Both the position numbers and the translations under genes were made by a program. Under the pieces are notes generated by a model, which made no database searches, was not told the DNA's origin, and saw only the letters and a list, made by a program, of their open reading frames with translations. From Boswellia sacra (lineage: Eukaryota > Streptophyta > Magnoliopsida > Sapindales > Burseraceae), in the NCBI GenBank assembly GCA_013180625.2, contig SNVD02009837.1, positions 124,001-188,000 of the forward strand: a stretch of DNA of 64,000 nucleotides, in the 5' to 3' direction. This document shows, in pieces, positions 1-10,562 of this stretch; position 1 is the first letter of the stretch, and each line of letters starts with the position of its first letter.

Positions 1-1377
1 AAGGAAAAGAATCTGAGCAAAAAACGGAGACAAATGTAGACCCACCTAAAGATTCTGAGCCAAAACAGAAGGGAACAGAAAACAACGCGGCCTCTAAAGA
101 TTCTAAGCCAGAAGTGGAAATTCCACTGCTACTAGCAACTAAGTCCGGAATAAAAGAGATTGTTGACGAAATACTAAATGTTCACCCGCAAGCAATTGAG
201 CATACTAGTCATCTGAACCAGAACATTTTGCATATAGCCATTATGCATCGTCAGAAGGAGATTTTCAAACGTGTCAAAAAGATAAAAATGCCAATGACCA
301 GGTTAGTCCAAGTGATTGATAAGGATGGCTACACTATTTTACACCATGCTGCAGACAACAAGCATGTTAAAGGAGAAGATTGTTGCCCTGGAGCTGCGTA
401 CCAACTTCAAGAGGAGTTGAAGTGGTTCAGAGTGAGTTTTTATTAACTTTTTTTTGCAGAATATTTTGATTGATATGATATTCAGTTTCTCACATGCATA
501 TACATAATTTATCTAAAACATTTGGTTGGGAGGCCACATTGAATAATTATATAATATATATCATGGAAATAATTTAATAAAAAAGATGAATTATATATAG
601 TATTTTTAGAATTATCTTTGACCAGAATTCTCCTGTTCTTATTCAGTGGGATATTATTTTATGTCTGTATATGTGCAGCGTGTGGAAAAGATAACGCCTA
701 GTCATTACGCCATGTATAAGTGCGAGATTAAAGAGAACAAAAAGAGCAAGGATAAAGAGGATGGAAAGAGCAACGATAAAGAGGACAGAAAGGTAGAGAA
801 TATTATGACTCCCAAAGAGCTCTTTGATTGGAAGCACAGAGATCAACTTAAGGACGCACAAAGCTGGATAAAAGATACTTCTCAGTAATGCTCAGCTGTC
901 GCTGTTCTCGTGGCCACTGTCGTCTTTGCAGCTGCCTACACCGTGCCAGGGGGTAACCAGCAAAATGGTTTTCCAGTTTTCCTCAACTCCCCTTTCTTCA
1001 TGGTTTTCACTGTCATGGATATTGTCTCCTTAGCCAGTTCCTTGACCTCCGTTGTCATGTTCTTGTCCATCCTCACTTCACCTTTTCAGTTCCATGATTT
1101 CCTTGACTCTCTCCCTCGAAAACTGACTTTTGGCTTCACCTTGCTCTTCTTCTCGGTTGCAACTACTATGCTTGCTTTCACTGCAACAATTTTACTCATC
1201 ATTCGCTTGCAACCCCAACGCTGGACCTCTACTCTAGTTTACACGGCTGCTTTCCTTCCTGTCAGCATATTGGCACTCACGCAGTTCCCTATGTTCGTTG
1301 CATTTACTGAAACATTGATGAAAATGTTAAAGGTGATAAAAGAAGGTTGTTCCTTTTCATCTAGTTTTAAAAAATAA
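1..1377 (+). pseudogene. Ankyrin-repeat/PGG-domain membrane protein (ACD6-like), 3' part, with in-frame stop
   Basis: The reading frame is open from the window's left edge, so the gene starts upstream. Exon A (to 431) encodes ankyrin-type helices (LLLATKSG, NILHIAIMHRQKEI, DKDGYTILHHAAD). It ends at donor GTGAGT (432), and exon B resumes after acceptor GTGCAG (679) in phase 0. Exon B has the family linker (VEKITPSHY), an unusual Lys/Asp/Glu-rich stretch, TPKELFDWKHRDQL, and then the PGG domain (AAAYTVPGG) with four predicted membrane segments, ending at 1377. An in-frame TAA at 886-888 falls between the linker and the first membrane helix; the same frame continues directly after it. In this family the ankyrin part is cytosolic and the PGG part anchors the protein in membranes, often in defence signalling. 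The stop would release a soluble, membrane-less protein, so I call a pseudogene; a truncated functional allele or a sequencing error remains possible. Confidence 0.8.
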
Positions 1378-1661
1378 AAAGAATAAGAAAGATTGAGTGC
1401 CCCTTTGGAGAGATTGCTATGTCGCTTATAGGTTTCATATATCTACCTTTTTTATTTTCTTTCGAGTTTTTTGTGCCGTAAGTCAATAATTTTCATGAAT
1501 TAAGTATTATAAAATTATGTTATGATGATATTTTATTGGATCATAATCCTCTCTTCTAATCTAATTTTCTTGACTGCTCTTATATTACGTTTGTTTGCAT
1601 CGTCAGTATAGAACGTAGTAATGCTTATTCATTTATTTTATTTTATTATTATTACTACTAC
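1378..1661. other. Downstream flank of the PGG gene, no gene seen
   Basis: AT-rich sequence that probably includes the 3' UTR of the ankyrin/PGG gene. No coding frame, RNA gene or clear repeat is visible. Confidence 0.4.
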
Positions 1662-2560
1662 CACTAAGGGAAAATTGACATTTTGCGACGAATAAAAAGT
1701 TAAATTTTTGTTACAAAAACCTTTTGCTACGAAAATGAACTCGTGGCATAATAGTGGCAAAAGCAAGTCCCAAAAAGTTTTTTTTTTTTTTTTTGCCACA
1801 AATATTTCATAGCTAACAATCATGAATAGGGACCATATTTGATATAGATTAGGGCTTTTGCAACAAACAATTCATCACTAAATACAATCTTTTGTGGCGA
1901 AAAATTAATCATAAATACAACCTTTTGTAACAAGTAATTCATATTTTGCAAGGAAGAAATTTGTGGCAAAATATTTTAAACAATTTGTATTCTTTGACAA
2001 CCATTATTTTGTCGCAAAAGGAGGGATTTTGCGATGGTATAATGGTGACTAAAAATATAGTAAACTGTTTGGATAATACACGTGGTCTGCCATGTGTTAA
2101 TCTATATGGCATTACTGAGTTGGAATTTTGGAGAAATTAAGTTTTTATTATTTTATTTTCACTACACGAAATTTCTTTTTTAGTGACAAAACTTTAGTTA
2201 TGATATTAGATTTCATGACTAAAAATATGGACATAGTAACAATAGCCAAAATTCCTCACCAATATTATGAAAATGATTTGTATTAGTGACCAAATTGAAT
2301 TCATGGCTATATGTTTATGACTAATAAATATTCTCGCCATATATTCTTAACAATTTGAAGTAGTTAGTTAGGAAATATATTTAGAATTGGTGACCAAAAT
2401 GATTTGGTTCCTAAAAAATTACTATAACTGATTACAAAATCACAACTCTTTTTAGTCACCATTTTATATTCTAACTAAAACATAATACTTACATAAGATA
2501 ACAATTTTGGTTACAAATTAAAACAATAATATGTTGCTAAAAGTCAATATGTTTTAAAAG
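1662..2560. repeat. Two CACTA-like transposon termini with subterminal repeats
   Basis: CACTA begins at 1662 (CACTAAGGG) and again at 2160 (CACTACACGAAATTTC), in the same orientation. The first is followed by many short variants of TTTTGYNRC in both orientations. The second is followed by variants of RTGACYAAA and its complement. Dense short subterminal motifs behind a CACTA end are typical of plant CACTA (En/Spm) elements. I did not find matching opposite ends, so these look like broken or nested termini. No transposase is recognisable nearby. Confidence 0.35.
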
Positions 2561-3974
2561 GATTGTGTTGACTTTATTAAAATAAAAAAATTTATAATAA
2601 AATTAAAAAAATGTTATAAAAATAATTATTTCATGTATTTTTATCATTGTCTTCCACCCCAAGTGTATAGCATTTAAGATTTAAAATAATTAGAAATAAT
2701 CATCCATTTTACATGCATAAAACTAAATTATGTAATTGTAATAAAAGTTTAGGAAATAGCATTTTTTTAACCCATGACTAATGTATTTCCATGGAGTAAG
2801 ACATTGGTAAATTATCTGTCAAGGGGTATTAGTATTTGCAATATGAAATCACATGTGCATAGACAAACCTCTTTAATTGATTTGAGACATAGATCATGAT
2901 TTTGGATGTCTTGTCAACCAATATATATCAATTTTGACTTAATATATTGACAGATTTATGTTTTAGATGAATCAATATTGTAATCAACTTACTTGCTTTA
3001 GGCCTACAGATATAAAAATAGATAAATAAATAAAAGACAAAAGTACGATTCAAAGTAAAAATTAAAAGCTAAAGAAATGAATATAAATATGAATAGTTGA
3101 AGTGCTTATAGAAGAAAACGTTAGAACTATTATAAACTGAGATTTTTTTTTTTTCATTATCATTATCATCATCAAAAGAAATATAGTCTTCATCCATCTC
3201 CTCATTGTTTGAAGCATCATCATACATCATTGCATTATTAATAAATTAAAATTATCATCTAAGTTTTCATAGGCTTCAACATTCTTATCTAGTACAATAA
3301 TCATACCTATATCATCTCTATGTAATGTAATTTGTTATCAACATCATCAAGATTAACAATGTCATTTTTCACTCTTCTTTTTGACATGGATCATTTAACT
3401 CTAACTCATCATCATTTTTTAAGACATTATAATTTCCCCGTGATTTAGACCTTGTTGCAAAGCTATGTTGGTCCACAAGCCTCCCCTATCCCAAAAATTT
3501 TCTTTAAATAATATATGAAAAACATTAAAATTTATTATTAAAATTTATTTCTCACAAATGGCCCTAACTATCAATTCATGGCTCCGCCACTATTGAGACC
3601 TATCTATAACGCATACTATCAAGCTGTATGTTAATATATAATAATAGCGTGTCAATAAACTTACAAAGCGATACTATTTTTTTAAAAATTAAAATAAAGA
3701 GAGGATCGTAGAAGAAATTTCTATAAGCATGCAAAGTCTATGGCTTTATCATGCTGAATTTTACAAGTAAATGATGGGAGGGATGCATGCTTGTTAGCTG
3801 AACAAAGTTTATGAATACACAATTGAGGAAATGCCTCTTACATCATCTTCGAGCCAGATGACAGCTGCTTTTGAGATTAATTACAAATTCTGAATAACCA
3901 TATTCTAAAGCCAAAGGGTATAAGTTAGGAGGTTACTATATAGCAGCATCGCAATAATCATATCAGCATAGGAA
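2561..3974. other. AT-rich intergenic DNA, no gene supported
   Basis: No supported gene. The stretch 3120-3440 is rich in ATC/CAT triplets, so its minus strand reads as an Asp/Glu-rich run broken by stops. It could be decayed transposon coding sequence, but I cannot identify it. Confidence 0.3.
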
Positions 3975-4034
3975 TAATCATATTAGGGAGGCACAGAATA
4001 GATATATATATTCCATGCCTCCCTAATATGATTA
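3975..4034. repeat. Perfect 19-bp inverted repeat (hairpin)
   Basis: Arms 3975-3993 and 4016-4034 are perfect reverse complements (TAATCATATTAGGGAGGCA and its complement). The 22-nt loop itself holds a further GAATA/TATTC pairing. It may be a MITE remnant or a small-RNA-like foldback; nothing marks it as expressed. Confidence 0.6.
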
Positions 4035-4646
4035 AATAGCAGCAAAGGGTGTGTGTGTATATATATATTAAAATCGTTTATCAAACCAGTTGAATAAACC
4101 TGTTTTTATGATGATTGAATTTTATTAATCAAGTCCAATGCAAATTGGAAACATGAGAAAGTGGAAATGACAAGGTAAACACTTATTTAATATACAGAAT
4201 CATTCACTGATTTCTTTTCATTTAACATCATATCATATTCAATTCATAAATCATTTTGAATGATTAAGAGGTCCAAGAACCAACTTCATATCATAGTCTA
4301 ACCAAATACTAATTACTTCACTTGCAGGCTTCTGGTTTTTTATTTTTAACAAATAATCTGCTCATCCAAATGATCTAAGATTTTAAAAAAACCTGATAGC
4401 TAGACATATAAATATCATGTGGAATTTTGTAGCATTCTAATTTTAGGAGCCAACACAAATAATTTCTGTTTTGTGGTACTAGAACTGACCTCTCTCTATT
4501 AAAAAATATATAAAAATTGAAGATTAATTCCTAAAATCATAAAACTTTCCAGAATTAAGCTAGACATAAAGACAAGAAAATATACCAAGATTATATATAT
4601 ATATATTCCATTAGGCTTTATATACCAAGATCGAGAGCATCAATCA
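4035..4646. other. AT-rich intergenic DNA, no gene seen
   Basis: AT-rich sequence between the hairpin and the left end of the copia element, with short (TA)n runs near 4060 and 4600. No coding frame is supported. Confidence 0.3.
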
Positions 4647-5303
4647 TGTGGCTCAACTTGTATAGTGTGGGTAGAAAGGTTGTGCAGGCGAATAGCTGGA
4701 GTAGCGTCAAAGTGCCAAATGCACATCTGATACAATGTCAGGCATGTGCAGACAGCGATTTGGCACCGTCGCGTAAGGAGGGTTGCGCAACAAACGCAAA
4801 TTGGCGTAGGAGCACCAATTCTCAGTTAGCGGATGCATTTGGGCAGAAAGTTCACAGGAATGCAAGTTTAGTGGCGCAGGAGCGCGAGTCTATTTCCTAC
4901 TCTACATAGGATTTCTTGTTACGCAAGTAACTAGTCTATAAGCCTTTGGCTATAAATAAAGGACGTGTTTTTCAATATAAAGTAGCTCTAAGAGAGCAGA
5001 AAAAGAGAGAAAAGAAAGAGAGTTAGGGTTAGCAAAGATTGAAAGTCTCTTAGAGAGAAAGAAACTGTGTTTCTTCTAGTTGTCCCTGTAGAACACTCTT
5101 GTATCTCTTGTTTTTTCACCATAGTGGATTGATCATCATCAGCAACTGGATGTAGAATCACATATTATGGTGTCTGAACCAGAATAAATTCTTCTGTCCT
5201 TGTGTTCTAACTTTGCTTTATTTTGCTTGGGTGTGGTTGATTCTTCTAGATCAATTCCTTATTAAGTCTCTTGTGAGTGTGTGTGTCACTCTTCTTCACA
5301 ACA
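4647..5303 (+). repeat. 5' LTR of copia A
   Basis: Runs from TGTGGCTC to CACAACA, 657 bp, and aligns along its length with 20008-20649. A TATAAATAAAG box near 4951 is followed by an AGAGA-rich stretch, consistent with the U3/R promoter. Small indels and many substitutions separate it from the 3' LTR. Confidence 0.85.
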
Positions 5304-5306
5304 AAT

Positions 5307-5319
5307 TGGTATTAGAGCA
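5307..5319 (+). other. Primer-binding site of copia A (tRNA-iMet type)
   Basis: TGGTATTAGAGC lies 3 bp after the LTR end. It matches the usual TGGTATCAGAGC copia primer site except for one C-to-T change. Confidence 0.8.
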
Positions 5320-5412
5320 TGGTTATAGCTATTTGTTTTGGGGATCTTTGGTGGCCAAAAGTTCTTAACAAGATAGGTGTCTGATAAAAGTCTTAACTCG
5401 TAGTTGCGCAGT

Positions 5413-5946
5413 ATGAGAGGTGTTCGAAGAAATTCCTTGATGGCTGTATCAACTAGCAAGTATGAGATTGAAATGTTTGATGCCAGCAACAACTTTGCCT
5501 TTTGGAGGATGAAGATGTTGGCTTTGTTGGCAAACCTAGGACTGGATGAGGCACTTAGGGGCCAAAGCAAGATGTTGGAAAGCTACAGCGTTGAAAAGAG
5601 GGGCGATACCACAAAGAAAGCTTACAACATGCTAATTCTATGCCTGAGTGACAAAGTGTTGAGGCAAGTCTCGAAAACGAAAACTGTGGCTGAGATATAG
5701 TTAAAGCTTGAAAGCCTTTATATGACTAAGAATTTGTCTAATAGATTGTATTTGAAAGCTAAATTTTTTACATTCAAAATGACTGAGGATAAGAACTTAC
5801 AAGAACACATTGATAAATTTAACTATGCTTGGATATAGAAAATATACAAATAGAAAATGATGATGAGGATAAAGCTTTGGTACTGTTACATTCTCTTTTG
5901 AAATCATACGAGACGTTTGTACATATTTTGAAGCATGTTAGGGAGA
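5413..5946 (+). pseudogene. copia A gag, N-terminal part
   Basis: The frame from the ATG at 5413 reads as the copia Gag N-terminus (KYEIEMFDASNNFAFWRMKM, then LCLSDKVLRQV). A TAG at 5698-5700 interrupts it where the family has a tryptophan. Gag-like sequence continues (LESLYMTKNLSNRLYLKAKF) with further stops up to 5946, where the Athila element is inserted. It resumes at 15107. Confidence 0.8.
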
Positions 5947-5951
5947 CATTG

Positions 5952-7364
5952 TGATGCGTTCGAAACTAGCAAGTATACTAGTCGCACAAGTAATAAAGTG
6001 ATGAGTAAGATATCGTTCCCACGAGGATTAATTCTAATTAAATTTGTTATTCGAAAGCGAAAACAGAATAAATGGGGGTTTTGTTGATTGATTAACTAAA
6101 CTCAAATCGAAAGCAAATGAAGAATAATACAATGCAAAGTTAAATCAATTGAGAGATACACAATGAAAGAAATCTGGTTAAGGGATTATTCTCTACCACA
6201 AGATATGGATTTGCGAATTAATCACAGAATTGTCATCCAATTACACCATTGAAATTATCAACCGTAGATAACAAAAAGCTCTGTTATCCCAATCTTTCCT
6301 TACTTTGTTGTTAAATAAAACAGGCTCTTTATTTAATCTCTATCCATTAAACAACCTAGAACAAGCTCTCTAAATTTAATTCAATGGATGCATTACGCTA
6401 AGAAAGATAGGTTGATCTAAGCAATAAACACACAAGCTCGGATTATTTAACTTAGGTTGTATTCTCCAATTGCAATCTCTGATCACAATTTTGCTACAAA
6501 GGATTAGAAATTCAAGACAATTACGGATCAAGATTTCTAGTCTAGCAATAGACAACAACCAGATTATATTCAATTGGCCAATCGAAATACAATCCAGCAA
6601 GCAATCATAAGCATTAGATATAGGAAAATACAAGCAACTTCAATTAGAGAATTGGATAACAACTTCTTGCACAATCAAATTACAAAAACCATATCAGGGG
6701 CTTTGAAATCACCCTCAACCAATTCAGATTCAGTTACACATGTTTTAGAACGTGGTAAATTCAATACAACATGGAGACATTCCAGAAAATGAAAGGGAAG
6801 GGAAAAACTTAGCAAATTTGATTTAATTCTCTTTGGATTGTAGTTCTTCCTCTTTCCAAGCTTCCTTTCTCCTTCAAGAACTCCAAGAGATGAAAGAATT
6901 CCAGAGCTGCAGCCTCCACCACGTTCGCCCCTCTTCCAGTTATGGAAATAAAACCCTAAAATGTGTTTAAATACTATGCTACAGTAACGTGCTACAGTGT
7001 CCCGTATTATACATGCTACAGTGATTTGTGGAAGTACATTTCTATACTTCTCACACTGTTTTGATACAACTTTTGGTACACTGAATGGATTTATAAACCG
7101 TAAATTTCTCCAGAAAATAGACTTCGAGAGCTTTCAAACGGTATATAACATGTCTTCGGGTTCATTGTATATCAATACAATTAAATCCGAGAAGATCACT
7201 GACTAGCAGAGGTGAAAATGAAGGGTTTTACTCCATTTTTGTGCAAATTGCTCCAAAACTCCTACAAACCTCAAAACCACACAAAAACATAAAAATACCA
7301 AGGAATATAGCAAAGAAACATGGACGAATTGATATGAAAATGATATATAAATAGACCCTTATCA
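5952..7364 (-). repeat. 3' LTR of the Athila-type element
   Basis: 1413 bp, nearly identical to 13692-15101. In element sense (minus strand), three direct copies of a CACTGTAGCA-type motif (6979-7024) stand just upstream of a TATTTAAA box near 6968, a plausible U3 promoter. All three LTR copies in the window keep this arrangement. Confidence 0.88.
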
Positions 7365-7382
7365 AATGCCCCCACACTTAGA
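7365..7382 (-). other. Polypurine tract of the Athila-type element
   Basis: In element sense AGTGTGGGGGCATT lies directly before the LTR start TGATA. It is the expected plus-strand primer of a Ty3/gypsy element and fixes the element's orientation. Confidence 0.75.
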
Positions 7383-9297
7383 CTTTGCTAGTCCTCGAGC
7401 AACTACGACAATATGAAATAAAACTAAACCGAAACAGAATCAACAAAAAAATAAAACACACAAATGCTTCATCTTGGAAATAGGCCTCAAAGATTGTACT
7501 TAATTATAACCCAAGGAAAACTTCAAAATAATGCACTTGATCAAGAATTTCATCTCAAAGATTAGTTTCGCTTCACTTCAATTCCTCAAGTGTGTGTGTT
7601 AGAGCCATTCTCACCTAATCACTTGTAACCCAGATGAGTTTATGCATAAAAATGAATCATATTTAATAGTGAAGATGTGTGTATAAATGAACTCCATCGG
7701 CTTGCTTCTTAAGTCACTCTCCACTAATGTAGACATGCACAACACCAAGGATCAAGTAGGACTTTATTAAGCCTGTAACGTTTGGCTTGGGTGAAGGTAT
7801 GATAAAGGATAATAATTTGGCTTAAATCACCTAGAAACACATAAATCATTCAAGACTATGTAGAGCTCAACCCTATAACACCACTTCATTTCAATTCACC
7901 AGGTTACTCCCCCAAACTTATTTAGAACACTCAATCTTTTTTTTTTTTGCAGAAAACAAAAGAAAACTACACCCCCACATTTTGTTGTTTCATTCTTTTT
8001 AAGAACACTTAAGGGTATAGATCTCTTATTCTTCTTCTTTTGTTCTTTTTTTTTCTTTTTTTTTCTTTTTTTATTACACTTCCCCTCCCCTATACTTAAA
8101 CAACACATTGTCCTCAATGTGTAAGTACGTGGACGATAAGTACAGATTGGCTTTTTTTTCTTTTTCTTTTTTTCTTTTTTATTTTCAAACACAATAGAAC
8201 TCACTTGCATTGCTCATGACACATCCCAACCTCCTCTAACTTCCTAAAACCAGAACATAGCTCAAAATTTAATTATGAATGATCTACATGCTCATAGGTA
8301 AGGGATAAACTGTTTGGAAAAAATTCATTTGAGGTTAGGAAATGTTTTAGTGAGTTAAAAACGAAAAAGGCTTACAGAGGCTCAAAGGGGTAACTAGGGA
8401 TCAATTTCAGTCAAGGTTGGCTATTAAGGCTCAAACGGTCCAAAGATGGCCTAATCATTTCCCCAATGTTGCACAGTCTAGGATTTCGCCTCGAGTGACC
8501 ATCAAACAAGTTCTAGAATTCATTGAAATCTGAAGAAACATTTAAATTACATAAACTTTCTCTAAGTTAACAAATAACTCAGTGATAATAGCTCAGTGCT
8601 CAATGTTGCGCAAGGAATCAAAAGCAAAGCGAAAACCAATAAACATTTTCAAGCACACAGATCCATGCATCATTTATCATTTTCCAAGAGTTATTCTTAA
8701 TTCAATCATTATCTTATCATCGACCCACAAAATGCAAGAAAAAAGGTACGTGGCGTTGTTACACCTGAGTCAAGATTGTATATTTCAACAATCCTTTATT
8801 ATGAAGAATAAAACAAGAAACAAGACACTTCAAACAACATGAAATAAACAAACTACAAAGTTATTAAGGAAGAATGCGTTTCAAGGGTTAAGGAAACCCC
8901 ATATTATGTCATTCTCAGGTTTTTCCACAAAATTTTTTTTTTAAATCGAAACTGATAAAGATAAAAACACATAACAACTCTAAATTACGCAAAACTAAAC
9001 TCACTCATAAAATAACAAAGTTCAACAAGTCAGCAACCAAAAACAAGTTAGTTAGAATGGGTCTAAAAAGTTTAGAAGTTAGCCTCCTTATTCAGCCATT
9101 ATGGATTGAAGAGATCAAGAATGAGTTTCAAGAGAACTTGAACTTTTTAAGCCACCACTCTAAAAACCGAGATTAGAAAATATTACCTGGGACGAAAGAA
9201 AAAAACTGAAAAAAAAACTTAAAAGAAATGACATGAAAAATCTCAAATAAACGCACTAAAAACAAAGTAAAAAACAAAGGAAACCAATAGATAGAGA
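7383..9297 (-). other. Noncoding 3' interior of the Athila-type element
   Basis: No supported gene. It includes long C/T-rich and A/G-rich runs (7930-8180) and a short palindrome, ACACATTG-tcct-CAATGTGT, near 8102. The element-sense form of that palindrome (TTGAGGACAATG) is a motif I associate with the 3' noncoding part of plant Athila/Tat elements. Confidence 0.5.
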
Positions 9298-9946
9298 TTA
9301 CAGATGGAGCGTTAAATCCAGTCTACGCCTTTTATTGCCTTCTCCAAACCAATCTATCCGAGCCGTTGTTGGATCAGGCGAATAGACGAATTCTTGGAGT
9401 TTATCAATTAACTCCCCTGCAGTTAAAGCTGTAACCAGGATTTGCCTTGCCGACGGTGAGATGAAGTTTTTTCTACAGCTTGATCAAGAAAGGACAACAA
9501 ACCATCAAAAAAATTATTGACATTTAACAAACCAATGGGTTTCCGATGGATGTTTAGCTGTGTCCAATAGGTGATTTGAAATATCTCCTCTAATGTACCA
9601 TAACCACCGGGCAAAGCTATAAATGCATCAGATTTAATGACCATATGTGCAATACGCTCATGCATACTAGAAACCTGTAACTCTTCCCCCATGGTGTTGC
9701 CTACGATATCTCGTACAGCTAATGGTTTAGGGATAATGCCGAGAACCTTGCTTCCTCCTAAGGATGCAGCTGTCGACACACACCCCATTAACCCAAGACT
9801 ACCCCCTCCATAAATCAAATGAATACCCTCGCAGCTAATGTCCTACCAAGATCAAGAGCTGCTGTTGTAAACTCTCCATCTTTACCAAATTGCGATCCAC
9901 AAAATAAACATATATTTTGGAATCGTCGAATTGGTGCTTTCTCCAT
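9298..9946 (-). pseudogene. Intronless LOG-like gene copy (cytokinin riboside 5'-monophosphate phosphoribohydrolase) inside a retrotransposon
   Basis: Reading leftward from an ATG at 9944-9946, three frame blocks together cover a LOG protein end to end: an N-terminus with ICLFCGS, then IYGGGSLGLMG, MHERIAHM, the signature PGGYGTLEE (about 9585-9611), WTQLNIHRKPIGLLNV, and a C-terminus ending at the TAA 9298-9300. The span is about 216 codons, the usual LOG size, with no intron; plant LOG genes are normally interrupted by several. Two single-base losses break the frame: one in a G run (CCC at 9826-9828 on the plus strand, where four C are expected) and one in the A run near 9466-9472. The motif Arg and Glu residues are retained. 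LOG enzymes release active cytokinin bases from nucleotides. This looks like a processed host transcript captured by the retrotransposon and now decayed. Confidence 0.85.
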
Positions 9947-10084
9947 TTCTAAAAGTGCTCTAAACTTGTGCAAGACAATGATGTACGTTAGGTATTATGC
10001 GATTCAAGTGCAAGACAGGTTATAAAATGACATTTGAGAATATGCAAAATGGATATATACACACGTAAAACTCTCAAATTTGAC

Positions 10085-10345
10085 ACATGGGGACATAATT
10101 TCGGTGGGAGTTGCTCGATGCAGATTTATCGCCCCAAAATTTGAAAAAATGAGATATGCTTTCGGCGAGGTTTGACAAAACCTACACACTTGTCTCCCAC
10201 GTGAAGCATGGAAAATGGAGATACACTTTCGGCAGGGGTTGACAAAACCCCCACACTTATCTCCCACGTGAAGCATTAAAAATGGAGATACACTTTCGGT
10301 GGAGGGTGACAAAACCTCCACACTTGTCTCCTACGTGTACTTATG
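10085..10345. repeat. 67-bp tandem repeat array with variable hairpins
   Basis: GAGATAYRCTTTCGG recurs at 10151, 10218 and 10285, exactly 67 bp apart, with a weaker copy upstream. Each unit holds an inverted repeat around GACA: AGGTTT/AAACCT, GGGGTT/AACCCC and GGAGG/CCTCC. Each unit also has CCACACTTRTCTCC, the complement of a PPT-like sequence. Confidence 0.7.
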
Positions 10346-10562
10346 CCATAGGGTAGTCATACGGTTTGTCGAAAAGAAAACTTGAAATTAAAACAAACAA
10401 AATCAACAAACAACAACAACACAAAAACAACATTGATAATCAGATCAAACGAAACAAGAAAAAAAATTCGACAACAACAACACACATTCAAATATACAAG
10501 TAGTTGTGATTGTGGCTCACATCTTCCTCTGGTTTTACGTCCAGTAACGGCTGAAACGCCTT

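Noticed and set aside
7896..8210. Minus-strand Lys-rich ORF of about 104 codons
   Set aside because: It arises from T/C-rich simple sequence in the noncoding 3' region of the Athila element; no conserved motif.
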